This document shows positions 15,909-25,323 of a stretch of DNA of 64,000 bases, in pieces. Position numbers and translations under genes: made by a program. The first letter of the stretch is position 1. Each line of letters starts with the position of its first letter. The notes below the pieces were generated by a model. It ran no database searches. It saw nothing but the letters and a program-made list of their open reading frames with translations, and was not told the DNA's origin. The stretch comes from Akkermansia sp. (GTDB lineage: Bacteria; Verrucomicrobiota; Verrucomicrobiia; Verrucomicrobiales; Akkermansiaceae). Where the stretch lies: assembly GCA_017517805.1 (NCBI GenBank), contig JAFWYD010000003.1:19506-83505 (forward strand). Reading direction: 5' to 3'.

Positions 15909-17384
15909 TTAGAGGCAGGTGGGAGGCACGATGCCGAAGAGGACGATGAAGGCTGCCAGGAAGCAGGCTGCTATGATGTCGAGCGTGCTGAGCTGAGTGG
16001 CGCGTTCGGAGGCGGCGGCTACCGGCCCTTCGAAGATGCGGCGGAAGGCGCGCAGCATGTAGATGGCGCTGATGACCAGCCCCCACAGGGCTCCAATGGT
16101 GGCAAGCTGCACCGGGCCGAGACCTCCGAAGAAGTTGGCGACGCAGGCCAGCCAGCAGTCGCAGTTGACGGTGGCGGGTTGCCAGCCGGCAAAGCAGGAA
16201 ACGAAGATGCTGAACTCACCTACGAAGTTGGCCAGCAGGGGCAGGCCGATGGAGGCCATGCCAGCAAGGCCGAAGAGGAAGCCCAGCGCCGGCAGCTTGC
16301 TGCCCAGGCCCCCCATGGAGTCGAGTTCCAGGGTGCGGGTCTGGGCTTCGATCTGCCCGGTGAGCAGGAAGAGCAGCGCGATGGTGAGACCGTGGGCCAG
16401 CATGAGCATGGCGGCCCCCTGGAAGGCGAGCTCGTTGTTGCCGTTGCAGGCGATGTAGGCGGCAAAGGCCAGGAAGATGTAGCCCATGTGCATCACGGAG
16501 GAGTTACCGAGCATGTTGTCGAGGCGGCTCTGGGAGATGGTCACATAGCCCACCCAGAGCACGTTGCCCAGCAGCATGATGAGCAGCCAGTTGTTCCAGC
16601 AGCCGAAGAGTTCCTGGCACTTCGGGCCGAAGACGTAGGCCAGGGTGAAGAGACCGTACAGGCCAAACTTCTTGAGCACGCCTGCATGCAGCATGGCGAT
16701 GGGCGCGGGGGCGCTGGCATAGGCCGGAGCTGCCCAGGTGTGGAATGGGAACAGGGAAACCAGCGCGCCAAAGCCTGCGATGAGCAGGGCTGCGATGATG
16801 CAGGCTGAGCTCGGCATGAGTCCTGCCTGCACGGAGGCGTTCATGGCGCTGAAGCTCCAGGCGTGCATCTCGGCGCAGAGGATGAGCAGACCGGCCAGCA
16901 GTACCATGGAGGCGATGCCCAGGTAGATGGTGGCGGTCCAGGCAATGTGGCGGCGGTCGCCGCGGCCGTAGCAGCCAATCATGATGAAGGTCGGGATGAG
17001 GGCCAGCTCATGGAAGCCGTAGAAGGCCAGGATGCTGTCGGACATGAAGGCTCCCATGGCACCGGTGGAAATCAGCAGGGCGGAGATGGCCCAGCTGCGC
17101 TCGGCATCCGCATCGGGGGCTTTCATGCCGGCGATGGCGGCAAAGGTGACCAGAATGGTCAACAGTACCATGATGCGGCTCAGCGGCAGCCCGAGGGTGA
17201 GCTGCACCGGGGTGCCGCAGAAGGTGGACAGGCACTCGCTGCAGCATTCCGGAGCCAGGATGGCATACATGCCCAGAATGAGGGTGAGGGAGGCGCTGAC
17301 CAGGGCTGTGAGACGGCCCGGGGTCTTGAGCAGCCCGATACAGGCCGCTGCAATCACGGGTATAAGAATAAGCCAGATAAGCAT
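15909..17384 (-). CDS. nuoM: NADH-quinone oxidoreductase subunit M
   Basis: Antiporter-like membrane subunit of complex I, 491 residues, about 14 membrane helices. Conserved parts: FHELALIPTFIMIGCYG with the membrane Glu, LVSLFPFHTWAAPAYASAPAP (the PFHxWxPxAY.SAP loop, here with an Ala in place of Leu/Pro) and GVLKKFGLYGL with the central Lys. 15 bp downstream of nuoL. Confidence 0.95.
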   Translation of the reverse strand: MLIWLILIPVIAAACIGLLKTPGRLTALVSASLTLILGMYAILAPECCSECLSTFCGTPVQLTLGLPLSRIMVLLTILVTFAAIAGMKAPDADAERSWAISALLISTGAMGAFMSDSILAFYGFHELALIPTFIMIGCYGRGDRRHIAWTATIYLGIASMVLLAGLLILCAEMHAWSFSAMNASVQAGLMPSSACIIAALLIAGFGALVSLFPFHTWAAPAYASAPAPIAMLHAGVLKKFGLYGLFTLAYVFGPKCQELFGCWNNWLLIMLLGNVLWVGYVTISQSRLDNMLGNSSVMHMGYIFLAFAAYIACNGNNELAFQGAAMLMLAHGLTIALLFLLTGQIEAQTRTLELDSMGGLGSKLPALGFLFGLAGMASIGLPLLANFVGEFSIFVSCFAGWQPATVNCDCWLACVANFFGGLGPVQLATIGALWGLVISAIYMLRAFRRIFEGPVAAASERATQLSTLDIIAACFLAAFIVLFGIVPPTCL

Positions 17385-17399
17385 ATGGGTGAAAATAGT

Positions 17400-19247
17400 T
17401 TAGAATTGGAAGGCAAGGAGGAGTACGAGGATGACCAGGCCAATGCCGGTGATGAGGGTGTAGGCCCGCAGGGATCCGCACTGAATCCAGCTGCAAAGGT
17501 AGCCGATGCGGACGGTGAGCCACATGATGCCCTGGCAGAGGATGCCGCGGATGATGTAGGAATCCAGGAACTGCATGAGGTGGGCAAAGCCTTGCTGGAG
17601 CCCGCCGATGAGCACCTTGTCGTACAGCGCGTCAATGTAGAGACGGTTGCGGAGTGCCTTGGAGATGCAGTTGCCGGCCAGCGGGTCCTTGGTGCGGCCA
17701 CCCAGGCCGTAGATGGCTACCGCCAGCAGGATACCCACTACCAGCGAGCCCATGCTCGCATAGAAGGGCAGGCCCAGCTCAAAGCCATGGGCGTGGAAAC
17801 CGTTGGCGGGAACCAGGTCGTTGGCAATGAATCCATAGCCGGAGATGATGGCCATGACTGCCAGCACCAGCAGCGGCAGTGCCATGGTGAAGCCGGCTTC
17901 CTTCGCGTGCTCGGCACCGTGCTCGCGGGCCGGACCCATGAAGGCGACGATGCAGAGGCGCAGCATGTAGAAGGTGGTCAGGGCGGCTACACCGGCACCT
18001 ACCCAGAAGAAGACCGGGTACTTGGCCAGGGCGGCTTCGAGGATGGCTTCCTTCGAGAAGAACCCGGAGAAGCCCGGGATGGCGATGAGCGCGCAGGTGC
18101 CCATCATGAAGCAGAGTACGGTGAGCGGCATGCGCTTGGAGAGGCCTCCCATCTTCCAGATGTCCTGCTCGTGGTGGCAGCAGACGATGATGGCGCCGGC
18201 ACCCAGGAAGAGCAGGGCCTTGAACCAGGCGTGTGTGTAGAGGTGGAACATGGCGGCTTCTCCGGCCAGCAGGCCGACGGCCATGACCATGTAGCCCAGC
18301 TGGGAGAGGGTGGAGTAGGCCAGGATGCGCTTGATGTCATCCTGCTGCACGGCCATGATGGCAGCCAGTACGGCGGTGATGGCACCTACGCTTGCAATGA
18401 TGCAGCAGGCTGTCTCGGTGAAGGCTTCGGCACCCATGCTCACTTGCAGGCGCACCAGCATGTAGACACCGGCGGCCACCATGGTGGCGGCATGGATGAG
18501 GGCTGATACCGGGGTGGGGCCTTCCATAGCATCGGGCAGCCACACATGCAGCGGGAACTGGGCGGATTTACCCACGGCACCGCAGAAGAGGCATATGATG
18601 GTGACGGTCAGCACGGCCGGGGCAATGCCGGCGGCCTTGCCGCTCATATCGGCAAAGTTCATGGTGCCGAAGAGCCCCAGGGTGAGCAGGATACCCAGCA
18701 GGAAGCCGAAGTCGCCCACACGGTTGGTGATGAAGGCTTTCTTGGCGGCATCGGCAGCGCTGTCCTTGTCGAACCAGTGGCCGATGAGCAGGTAGGAGGA
18801 GAAGCCTACCATTTCCCAGCCGATGAAGGTCATGGCCAGGTTGCTTGCCAACACGATGGTGCTCATGCTGAACATGAAGATGCTCAGACCTGCGTAGTAG
18901 CGGCTCAGGTTGGAGGAGTCGCCCTTCATGTAGCCAATCGAGAAGAAATGCACCAGCAGCCCGATGCCGGTGACAACCAGCATCATGCGCATGGCCATCG
19001 GGTCCATGAGAAGGCCCAGGTGCAGGTTGAGCTGCTCCAGGGAGCTGGGCATCCAGGTGTAGGTGTCCGGGGTGCCGGTCTGCAGACCGGTAAGGTAGGC
19101 GATGCAGAGCCCGAGGGTGCCGGCTGCGGAAAGCAGCGACAGCGTGGCTGCCAGTCGGGGATGCTTGTTGAGGCATACCCAGTCGATGGCGGCTACCACC
19201 AGGGGCAGCAGCAGGAATAACCAGGGGAGATTATGAATCATGTTCAT
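17400..19247 (-). CDS. nuoL: NADH-quinone oxidoreductase subunit L
   Basis: Largest antiporter-like subunit of complex I, 615 residues with the C-terminal lateral helix (HL) that spans the membrane arm. Visible signatures: GWEMVGFSSYLLIGHWF, GAVGKSAQFPLHVWLPDAMEGPTPVSALIHAATMVAAGVYML (conserved Lys and P.H.WLPDAM.GPTPVSALIHAATMV family block) and ILAYSTLSQLGYM. Stands 8 bp before nuoK in the transcript order K-L. The length is normal for the family. Confidence 0.96.
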   Translation of the reverse strand: MNMIHNLPWLFLLLPLVVAAIDWVCLNKHPRLAATLSLLSAAGTLGLCIAYLTGLQTGTPDTYTWMPSSLEQLNLHLGLLMDPMAMRMMLVVTGIGLLVHFFSIGYMKGDSSNLSRYYAGLSIFMFSMSTIVLASNLAMTFIGWEMVGFSSYLLIGHWFDKDSAADAAKKAFITNRVGDFGFLLGILLTLGLFGTMNFADMSGKAAGIAPAVLTVTIICLFCGAVGKSAQFPLHVWLPDAMEGPTPVSALIHAATMVAAGVYMLVRLQVSMGAEAFTETACCIIASVGAITAVLAAIMAVQQDDIKRILAYSTLSQLGYMVMAVGLLAGEAAMFHLYTHAWFKALLFLGAGAIIVCCHHEQDIWKMGGLSKRMPLTVLCFMMGTCALIAIPGFSGFFSKEAILEAALAKYPVFFWVGAGVAALTTFYMLRLCIVAFMGPAREHGAEHAKEAGFTMALPLLVLAVMAIISGYGFIANDLVPANGFHAHGFELGLPFYASMGSLVVGILLAVAIYGLGGRTKDPLAGNCISKALRNRLYIDALYDKVLIGGLQQGFAHLMQFLDSYIIRGILCQGIMWLTVRIGYLCSWIQCGSLRAYTLITGIGLVILVLLLAFQF

Positions 19248-19255
19248 GCTGGTAA

Positions 19256-19573
19256 TTAGTCTTTAAGTGTGTTGAGAGCCGTGCTTTCCACCGAGCGACG
19301 CGCACGGAACATGGCAACGATGAGGGCAAGGCCGATGGCAACTTCTGCTGCGGCGATGCCGGTGATGAAGAGCGAGAGGACCTGGGCATCATACACGGGT
19401 ACGCCCGCGGTGCCTTGTGCGCGGGAGAATGCTACCAGCGCCACGTTGGCGGCGGTGAGCATCATCTCCAGGCACATGAACACAACGATGATGTTCTTGC
19501 GGATGAGCACCCCGGCCAGGCCGATGGAGAACAGGATGCCCGACAGAATCAGGTAATGTGCTAACGGTATCAT
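19256..19573 (-). CDS. nuoK: NADH-quinone oxidoreductase subunit K
   Basis: Small membrane subunit of complex I, 105 residues, three helices. It contains the two conserved membrane glutamates: one in VVFMCLEMMLTAANVALVAF (helix 2) and one in AAAEVAIGLALIV (helix 3), which form part of the proton channel. Starts ATG 19573, 15 bp after nuoJ. Confidence 0.95.
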   Translation of the reverse strand: MIPLAHYLILSGILFSIGLAGVLIRKNIIVVFMCLEMMLTAANVALVAFSRAQGTAGVPVYDAQVLSLFITGIAAAEVAIGLALIVAMFRARRSVESTALNTLKD

Positions 19574-19588
19574 GGGTTGGGAAATGGG

Positions 19589-20272
19589 TTAGTCTTTGCG
19601 GATTTTGCGGGCGAGAGCCACAGCCCCCACCGTGCCGGAAAGCAGGGCGAAGCTGAGGATGACGAAGGGAATGTTGTAGTGCGTGAAAAGGCACTTGCCG
19701 AGCAGTTTCACATCGGGGATGCTGGTGGCTGCAGCGGCATCTGCTTCGCTGATGGAGGGATTCTCCATGCGGGCGGCTGCTGCGGCGCTCAGCTCAGGCA
19801 GACTGCCGCCGTATGGGGCAGCGGCCACGGCGGTTTCGCTGGTGGCCCTGGCATCGCCGATGAGGAGTTCACCGAAGCTGTCGCACATGGTGACCACCGG
19901 GCAGGTGCCGCTGGTGGCTCCCGGAAGCCCCAGGGAGATGTTGATGGTGAGCCCGGCGAAGAAACCGGCGATGAGCACGCCGATAGCCGCGTGGATGTAG
20001 CTGCCGCGGCTCTTGTCTTCATCGTGGATGTCGAGCATCATCACCACGAAGAGGAAGAGCACCAGGATGGCTCCTGCGTAGACGATGAGCTGCACGATAC
20101 CCAGGAACTGGGCACCCATGCCGAAGAAGATGGCGGCAACCATGGCGAAGCTCAGCGCCATGCACATGGCAGAGTTCACCGGGTTGCGGAAAGCTACCAC
20201 ACCAACGGCGCAGAGCACGGCAATGGCCGCCAGCAGGTAGAACAGGATCTGACAAAGGGATGATTCAAACAT
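19589..20272 (-). CDS. nuoJ: NADH-quinone oxidoreductase subunit J
   Basis: Membrane subunit of complex I; 227 residues, longer than the common about 170-200. The N-terminal helices are typical (NPVNSAMCMALSFAMVAAIFFGMGAQFLGIVQLIVYAGAILVLFLFVVMML in the conserved Y.GAI.VLFLFV.MML region). The extra length is a roughly 80-residue polar, Ala-rich loop between helix 4 and the last helix (residues about 110-190, for example ARATSETAVAAAP), probably on the periplasmic side. The last helix follows near FVILSFALLSGTVGAVALA. The loop may be lineage specific. Confidence 0.93.
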   Translation of the reverse strand: MFESSLCQILFYLLAAIAVLCAVGVVAFRNPVNSAMCMALSFAMVAAIFFGMGAQFLGIVQLIVYAGAILVLFLFVVMMLDIHDEDKSRGSYIHAAIGVLIAGFFAGLTINISLGLPGATSGTCPVVTMCDSFGELLIGDARATSETAVAAAPYGGSLPELSAAAAARMENPSISEADAAAATSIPDVKLLGKCLFTHYNIPFVILSFALLSGTVGAVALARKIRKD

Positions 20273-20281
20273 AACGGTATT

Positions 20282-20848
20282 TTATTTGTACTGGTTCCAC
20301 TTGTTGACGAGACCCTTGCGCGTGCCGCCCAGGCGGTACAGGGTTTCCTTGTCGCGGATGGCCTGCTTGCGGTCGGTGAGGGTGATGAGGTATTCCTTGG
20401 AAAGGAAGATGGCTTGCTCCGGGCAGGCTTCCTGGCACATGCCGCAGTAGATGCAGCGCAGCATGTCGATTTCGAACTTGGCCGGGGCTTTTTCCTGCTT
20501 CTGGCAGTTGCTGGTGGGATCCACCGCACCGGGGGTGATGGTGATGGCGCGTGCCGGGCAGATGAATTCGCAGAGCTGGCAGGAGACGCAGCGTTCGCGT
20601 CCGTCTTCGCCGCGCACGAGCGTGGGGGCTCCGCGGTAGTATTCCGGCAGGCGGGAATCCCAGCGTTCATCGGGGAACTGCATGCAGACACCCACACCCT
20701 TGGTGCTGAAATCTTTCTTGCCGCGGCTCTTGCCCAGCAGGGAGAGCACCAGGTGACGCATGGTGATGGCAAGCCCCTTTACGAGCTCGACCACATACAC
20801 CTTGTCCAGCAGGCTGAACTTGGGGCGTTTAATCTTGATGTAGGACAT
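20282..20848 (-). CDS. nuoI: NADH-quinone oxidoreductase subunit I
   Basis: Peripheral-arm subunit of complex I that carries clusters N6a and N6b next to the quinone site. 188 residues. Two typical 8Fe ferredoxin motifs: CVSCQLCEFICP (near residue 88) and CIYCGMCQEACP (near residue 131). The N-terminal amphipathic part (KGLAITMRHL) anchors the protein to the membrane arm. Nine bp upstream of nuoJ in transcription order. Confidence 0.95.
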   Translation of the reverse strand: MSYIKIKRPKFSLLDKVYVVELVKGLAITMRHLVLSLLGKSRGKKDFSTKGVGVCMQFPDERWDSRLPEYYRGAPTLVRGEDGRERCVSCQLCEFICPARAITITPGAVDPTSNCQKQEKAPAKFEIDMLRCIYCGMCQEACPEQAIFLSKEYLITLTDRKQAIRDKETLYRLGGTRKGLVNKWNQYK

Positions 20849-20863
20849 ATTCAGGAAAGGGGG

Positions 20864-22126
20864 TTATTTGACAAAATAGAGGACGGCAGCGGCCAGGAAG
20901 ATGTTGGCCACGGTGATTTCAAGGAAATAGAGCCAGCCAAGTTTCATCACCTGGTCCCAGCGGAAGCGCGGCAGCGTCCAGCGCACCCACACGAAGAACA
21001 CGATGAAGGCCAGCAGTTTCACGATGAACATGCAGAACTGGCAGAGCACGGCCAGCCAGTCGCAGTAGGCGGCCAGGGCGGCATCTGCCCCGAAACCGAT
21101 GGACCAGCCACCCAGGAACAGGGTGACCACCACGGCAGAGCCGATGACCATGGCGGCGTATTCGCCCATGAAGAAGGAGGCAAACTTCATGGAGGAGTAT
21201 TCGGCGTGGTAGCCGGCCACAAGGTCGGTTTCACACTCGGCCATGTCGAAGGGGGTACGGTTGGCTTCGGCAAAGACGCAGGTGACGAAGACGATGAAGC
21301 TGATGCCCAGCGGAAGCATCATGGCCCAGCGTTGCCAGCTGAGGCCTTCGCCCCAGAGGGGAAGGAGGGTCCAGCCGTTGTCTGCCTGGAATTGTACAAT
21401 CTGCTGCAGGTTCAGGGTGCCGAACATCATGAGCAGCGGGATGATGGAAAGCCCCATGGCCACTTCGTAGGAAATGAGCTGGGCCGTGGCGCGCAGACCA
21501 CCCAGGAAGGGGAACTTGGAGTTGGAGGACCAGCCGGCGAGTGTCAGACCGTACACGGAGAGGCCGGAGATGGCGAAAATCCACAGCGGGCCGATGTCGA
21601 GCTGGGCTACGCACATGGAGATGTTGCCGTAGCAGGTGTTCACCTCAGAGGCAAAGGGCACGACTGCGGCTGCCACCAGGGGTGGCCCAAGCACCAGCAT
21701 CGGTGCCAGGATGAAGTAGAACTTGCGAACGTAGGAGGGGGTGGTCTCCTGCTTCAGGAAGAGTTTGCCGCCGTCCAGACAGGGCTGGATGAGGCCCCAG
21801 CAGGGGATTTCACGATCCAGTCGCAGCCAGGTGCAGAGCTTGGCAATCCAGCAGCTTTCGGGGATGCCGAAGAAGTGCAGCCAGTTCTTGAGAGGCTGCT
21901 TTTCCTTGCTGCCGAAACGCTCCAGCAGGAAGAGGGGCAGACCCGCGCGGTTGGGACCGGGGCGGTCCTGAATCCAGCCTGCTACGCGGCGCTCAATCCA
22001 CACGGAGAGCACCACAAAAGCCAGAATAACGGCAAACATGAGGACCAGCTTGAGCAGGGTGTGAATCAGGTAGAACCAGATTTCATTGCTCATGAGGTCG
22101 TTGTACCAATCGATAATAGCGTCCAT
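20864..22126 (-). CDS. nuoH: NADH-quinone oxidoreductase subunit H
   Basis: Membrane subunit of complex I at the quinone-binding interface. 420 residues with eight or more helices, longer than the 325-residue E. coli protein, with extra segments in the N-terminal third (around KEKQPLKNWLHFFGIPESC). Key blocks: WIERRVAGWIQDRPGPNRAG (conserved quinone-site loop), SGLSVYGLTLAGWSSNSKFPFLGGLRATAQLISYEVAMGL and TPFDMAECETDLVAGYHAEYSSMKF. These cover the conserved Glu and Arg residues. Confidence 0.95.
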   Translation of the reverse strand: MDAIIDWYNDLMSNEIWFYLIHTLLKLVLMFAVILAFVVLSVWIERRVAGWIQDRPGPNRAGLPLFLLERFGSKEKQPLKNWLHFFGIPESCWIAKLCTWLRLDREIPCWGLIQPCLDGGKLFLKQETTPSYVRKFYFILAPMLVLGPPLVAAAVVPFASEVNTCYGNISMCVAQLDIGPLWIFAISGLSVYGLTLAGWSSNSKFPFLGGLRATAQLISYEVAMGLSIIPLLMMFGTLNLQQIVQFQADNGWTLLPLWGEGLSWQRWAMMLPLGISFIVFVTCVFAEANRTPFDMAECETDLVAGYHAEYSSMKFASFFMGEYAAMVIGSAVVVTLFLGGWSIGFGADAALAAYCDWLAVLCQFCMFIVKLLAFIVFFVWVRWTLPRFRWDQVMKLGWLYFLEITVANIFLAAAVLYFVK

Positions 22127-22149
22127 TTGAGGTATGCGGTGTTAGCGGT

Positions 22150-23880
22150 TTATTTCTTGGCTTTTTCGCGTTCAATGAGGGGGATGGTCACGCCGGTTTC
22201 CATGATGACCTTGCCTTCGTTGCCGATGTTGCCCCAGGTGATGCCGTTGAGCGGTTCGAATTCCTGGGCCATTTCATCCAGCACCGACATGGGGGTGGGG
22301 CAGGCAATCACGCGCACGCAGTCGCAGCCCAGCCCTTCGGAGAGGTTACGGCAGATTTCCCAGTCGGGGCGGGAATCACCAATGGGCTCGATGGCCTTGT
22401 TGAGCCGCTGGATGCGGCCGGTCACGTTGATCATGGTGCCGTATTTCTCTGCGAAGGTGACACCCGGCAGCACCACATCGGCTGCCTTGGTGGTGGTGTT
22501 TTCGCTGTGGTGCACCACGAGGAGGTACTCCAGTCCTGCGAGGTCTTCGGTGGTGAAGCCTGCTTCTTCGGTGAGGTCTTCGCCCAGCACAATCATGAAG
22601 CGGATGCTGTTGTTGCGCACTCCGCGGCGGATGTTGGCCAGGCCGGCACCAGTCTTGCCGAGGATGAGTTTGGCACCGTTGGTGTTCGGGTTGCGGTCCT
22701 CGCTCACGAGCATGCCGTCGTTCTCTCCCTTGCGGGGGACGATGTCCATCTTGGTGATACCCAGCTGCTTGGTAAGGGCTCGCACCATGTAGAGCTCTTC
22801 GTTGGTCATGCGGGCAGAGCAGATGAGGGCGGTTTCTGCCGGGGCCATGCGGTGCAGCTGCTCTACTACCATGGCGATGGTGGCATCCCAGGTGGAGGGG
22901 CGCTGCTCAGCACCGGCATCTGTCTTCACCAGCGGGGTGGTGATGCGGGTGTCGGCGTTGATGAACTTGTAGTTGAGGCGGTGGTCATCAGGCATCCAGC
23001 AGCTGTTCACGGCATCGTTCTGGCGCGGGGTGATGCGGTAGACCTGTTGCTCGCGGGTCCAGATGTTGATGTTGGTGCCGGTGCCGCAGTTGACATCGAT
23101 GGTCGGGGTGCTCTTGAGGAACCACACGCGCATCTTGAAGCGGAAGTCCTTGCTGGTCATGGCACCCACGGGGCAGATATCCACTACGTTCATGGAGTAG
23201 TTGCTGTCCAGCTGGGTGCCGGGGTAGCAGGCGATGGCGTTGTGTGTGCCACGCCCCACGACACCGAGTACATCCTGCCCGGCAATTTCCTTCATGAATC
23301 GCACGCAGCGGCGGCAGAGCACGCAGCGTTCCTGGTCGAGGTTCACGCGCGGGCCGATGGAAAGGTTCTTGCCCTTCTTGGTCTTTTCTTCGGTGAAGCG
23401 GTGGGTGCCGCTGCCGTAGTCGGTGGTGTATTCCTGGAGTTTGCACTCACCGGCCTGGTCGCAGATGGGGCAGTCCAGCGGGTGGTTGGAAAGCAGGAAT
23501 TCCAGCACACCGCGGCGGGCTTCCTCGGTGAGCTTGCTGGTGGTGCGGATGCCCATATTTTCGGCCACGGTGTTGGCGCAGGCGATGATGGCGCGGGGCA
23601 TCCAGCTGATGGGCAGGTAGCCGTCGTCGCCATACTGCGGGGTGGTGCCGGGGGCCTGGCGCGGGGGCATGCCTTGCTCAACAAGGCACATGCGGCAGGA
23701 ACCGGCAACGGAAAGTTTGGGGTGGTAGCAGAAGCAGGGTACATGCGCGCCTACTGAGTTGCAGGCATCTGCAATGCGCGTTCCCTTCGGGAAGCGGTAC
23801 CATTTGCCGTTGATCTGGACGTTCACCTTGCCTTCGGCGGCGGCGGCGTCTTTCGGCAGAATTGCGGGGGGTGTACTCAT
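22150..23880 (-). CDS. nuoG: NADH-quinone oxidoreductase subunit G
   Basis: Peripheral-arm iron-sulfur subunit of complex I, 576 residues. N-terminal 2Fe-2S domain with CFCYHPKLSVAGSCRMC; then the His/Cys motif region LDCPICDQAGECKLQ and CVLCRRCVRF, supplying the 4Fe-4S chain; then a partial molybdopterin-oxidoreductase-like domain. It is shorter than the 750-900 residues of many NuoG proteins; the missing part is the C-terminal molybdopterin-like half, which has no cofactor in complex I. ATG 23880 (MSTPPAILPK) was chosen since the long in-frame stretch upstream overlaps nuoF in another frame and has no protein-like composition. Confidence 0.93.
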   Translation of the reverse strand: MSTPPAILPKDAAAAEGKVNVQINGKWYRFPKGTRIADACNSVGAHVPCFCYHPKLSVAGSCRMCLVEQGMPPRQAPGTTPQYGDDGYLPISWMPRAIIACANTVAENMGIRTTSKLTEEARRGVLEFLLSNHPLDCPICDQAGECKLQEYTTDYGSGTHRFTEEKTKKGKNLSIGPRVNLDQERCVLCRRCVRFMKEIAGQDVLGVVGRGTHNAIACYPGTQLDSNYSMNVVDICPVGAMTSKDFRFKMRVWFLKSTPTIDVNCGTGTNINIWTREQQVYRITPRQNDAVNSCWMPDDHRLNYKFINADTRITTPLVKTDAGAEQRPSTWDATIAMVVEQLHRMAPAETALICSARMTNEELYMVRALTKQLGITKMDIVPRKGENDGMLVSEDRNPNTNGAKLILGKTGAGLANIRRGVRNNSIRFMIVLGEDLTEEAGFTTEDLAGLEYLLVVHHSENTTTKAADVVLPGVTFAEKYGTMINVTGRIQRLNKAIEPIGDSRPDWEICRNLSEGLGCDCVRVIACPTPMSVLDEMAQEFEPLNGITWGNIGNEGKVIMETGVTIPLIEREKAKK

Positions 23881-23897
23881 GGGTTCAGTAAAAGGGG

Positions 23898-25307
23898 TTA
23901 GTCTTCGCGGGTCAGGAACTTGCGGGCTTCCTTGGCTTCTTCCGAGTGCGGCTTGAGTGCGTTGATCGGCTTGGTGAGTGCCAGGAATTCCTCGCGGAAC
24001 TTGGTGGTGAAGGCCTGGGTGGGCCAGGAGCATGCCTCGCCGAAGGCGCAGACGGTGCGGCCGCAAATGTTGTCGGCCACGCTCTTGAGCAGATCCACAT
24101 CTTCCGGGGAGGCCTTGCCTTCGCAGATGCGGGTGGAGAGCTTGAGCATCCAGGGGTTGCCTTCGCGGCAGGGCGAGCACTGCCCGCAGGATTCCCAGGC
24201 GTAGAAGCGGTTGATGTTGTTGAGCACCTTGGGCATGCTGCGGCTGTCGTCCATCACGATGATGCCGCCCGAACCACTCATGGAGCCATGCTGGGCGATG
24301 CTGTCCAGATCCAGCGGAACATCGAAGATGCTCATGGCGCGTACCGAGCCATCGCTGTTGCGGCCCTTGAGCACTTCATCGCAGCGCATGACTTTGGCCG
24401 AGGCACCACCGGGGATGATGGCCTTGAACTTGCGGCCGCGCTTCGGCCCGCCGCACACGTCGTACAGCAGCTCACCGAAGGTCATGGAGCCGGAGATGAT
24501 TTCGTAGTAACCCGGGCGCTTCACATCGCCGGAGACACCGATGATGCGGGTGCCGGGGGAGCGCTGGGCTCCTTCTGCGGCATAGGCTTCTCCACCACGC
24601 ATGAGCACCTGGCGGACCTGGCAGAGGGATTCCACGTTGTTGACGATGGTGGGGCAGCCATACAGACCAATGGCGGCCGGGAAATAGGGCGGCTTGATGC
24701 GCGGATACGGGCGCAGGCCTTCGATGGAGTTGATGAGACCCGTTTCCTCACCGCAGATGTAGGCACCGGCACCGCGGTGCAGGATAATCTTGAGGTCGTA
24801 GCCCTTGCCCAGGATATTTTCACCCAGGAAGCCTGCTTCCTCGGCTTCGCTGAGAGCCTTCTGCATGATTTTGGCGGCTTCCGGGAACTCTTCGCGCATG
24901 TAGATGACACCGTAGTGGGCCTGCACGGCGTAGCAGGCAATAATCATGCCTTCGATGAGCTGGTGCGGATCCTGGTGCACCACGAAGCGGTCCTTGAAGG
25001 TGCCGGGCTCGGATTCATCGCAGTTGCAGACGACGTAGACGGGCTTGGTGTTGCCCTTGGGGATGAAGGTCCATTTCACGCCGGTGGGGAAACCTGCACC
25101 ACCACGGCCTCGCAGTCCGCTCTTCTTCACCTCTTCGGTGACAGCGGCGGGCTCCATTTCCATGGCCTTCCTGAGGGTTTCATAACCGCCGTCCTTGATG
25201 AAGCATTTGATGGAGGGGTCGTAGCCCTTGCGGTCGATGTTGCGGAAAATACGGCGAGTCTCGCGCGGGTGCGGTTCCCTGCCGGGTTTGTAGGTGATTT
25301 CGCTCAT
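23898..25307 (-). CDS. nuoF: NADH-quinone oxidoreductase subunit F
   Basis: NADH- and FMN-binding subunit of complex I, 469 residues. The glycine-rich nucleotide-binding loop GLRGRGGAGFPTGVKW lies near residues 65-80, followed by CNCDESEPGTFKDR and RGAGAYICGEETGLINSIEG. The N3 4Fe-4S cluster ligands ESCGQCSPCREG and the later TVCAFGEA are near the C-terminus. Length is close to family average (a little over). 16 bp after nuoE. Confidence 0.96.
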   Translation of the reverse strand: MSEITYKPGREPHPRETRRIFRNIDRKGYDPSIKCFIKDGGYETLRKAMEMEPAAVTEEVKKSGLRGRGGAGFPTGVKWTFIPKGNTKPVYVVCNCDESEPGTFKDRFVVHQDPHQLIEGMIIACYAVQAHYGVIYMREEFPEAAKIMQKALSEAEEAGFLGENILGKGYDLKIILHRGAGAYICGEETGLINSIEGLRPYPRIKPPYFPAAIGLYGCPTIVNNVESLCQVRQVLMRGGEAYAAEGAQRSPGTRIIGVSGDVKRPGYYEIISGSMTFGELLYDVCGGPKRGRKFKAIIPGGASAKVMRCDEVLKGRNSDGSVRAMSIFDVPLDLDSIAQHGSMSGSGGIIVMDDSRSMPKVLNNINRFYAWESCGQCSPCREGNPWMLKLSTRICEGKASPEDVDLLKSVADNICGRTVCAFGEACSWPTQAFTTKFREEFLALTKPINALKPHSEEAKEARKFLTRED

Positions 25308-25323
25308 GGTTCGCTAAAGGGGG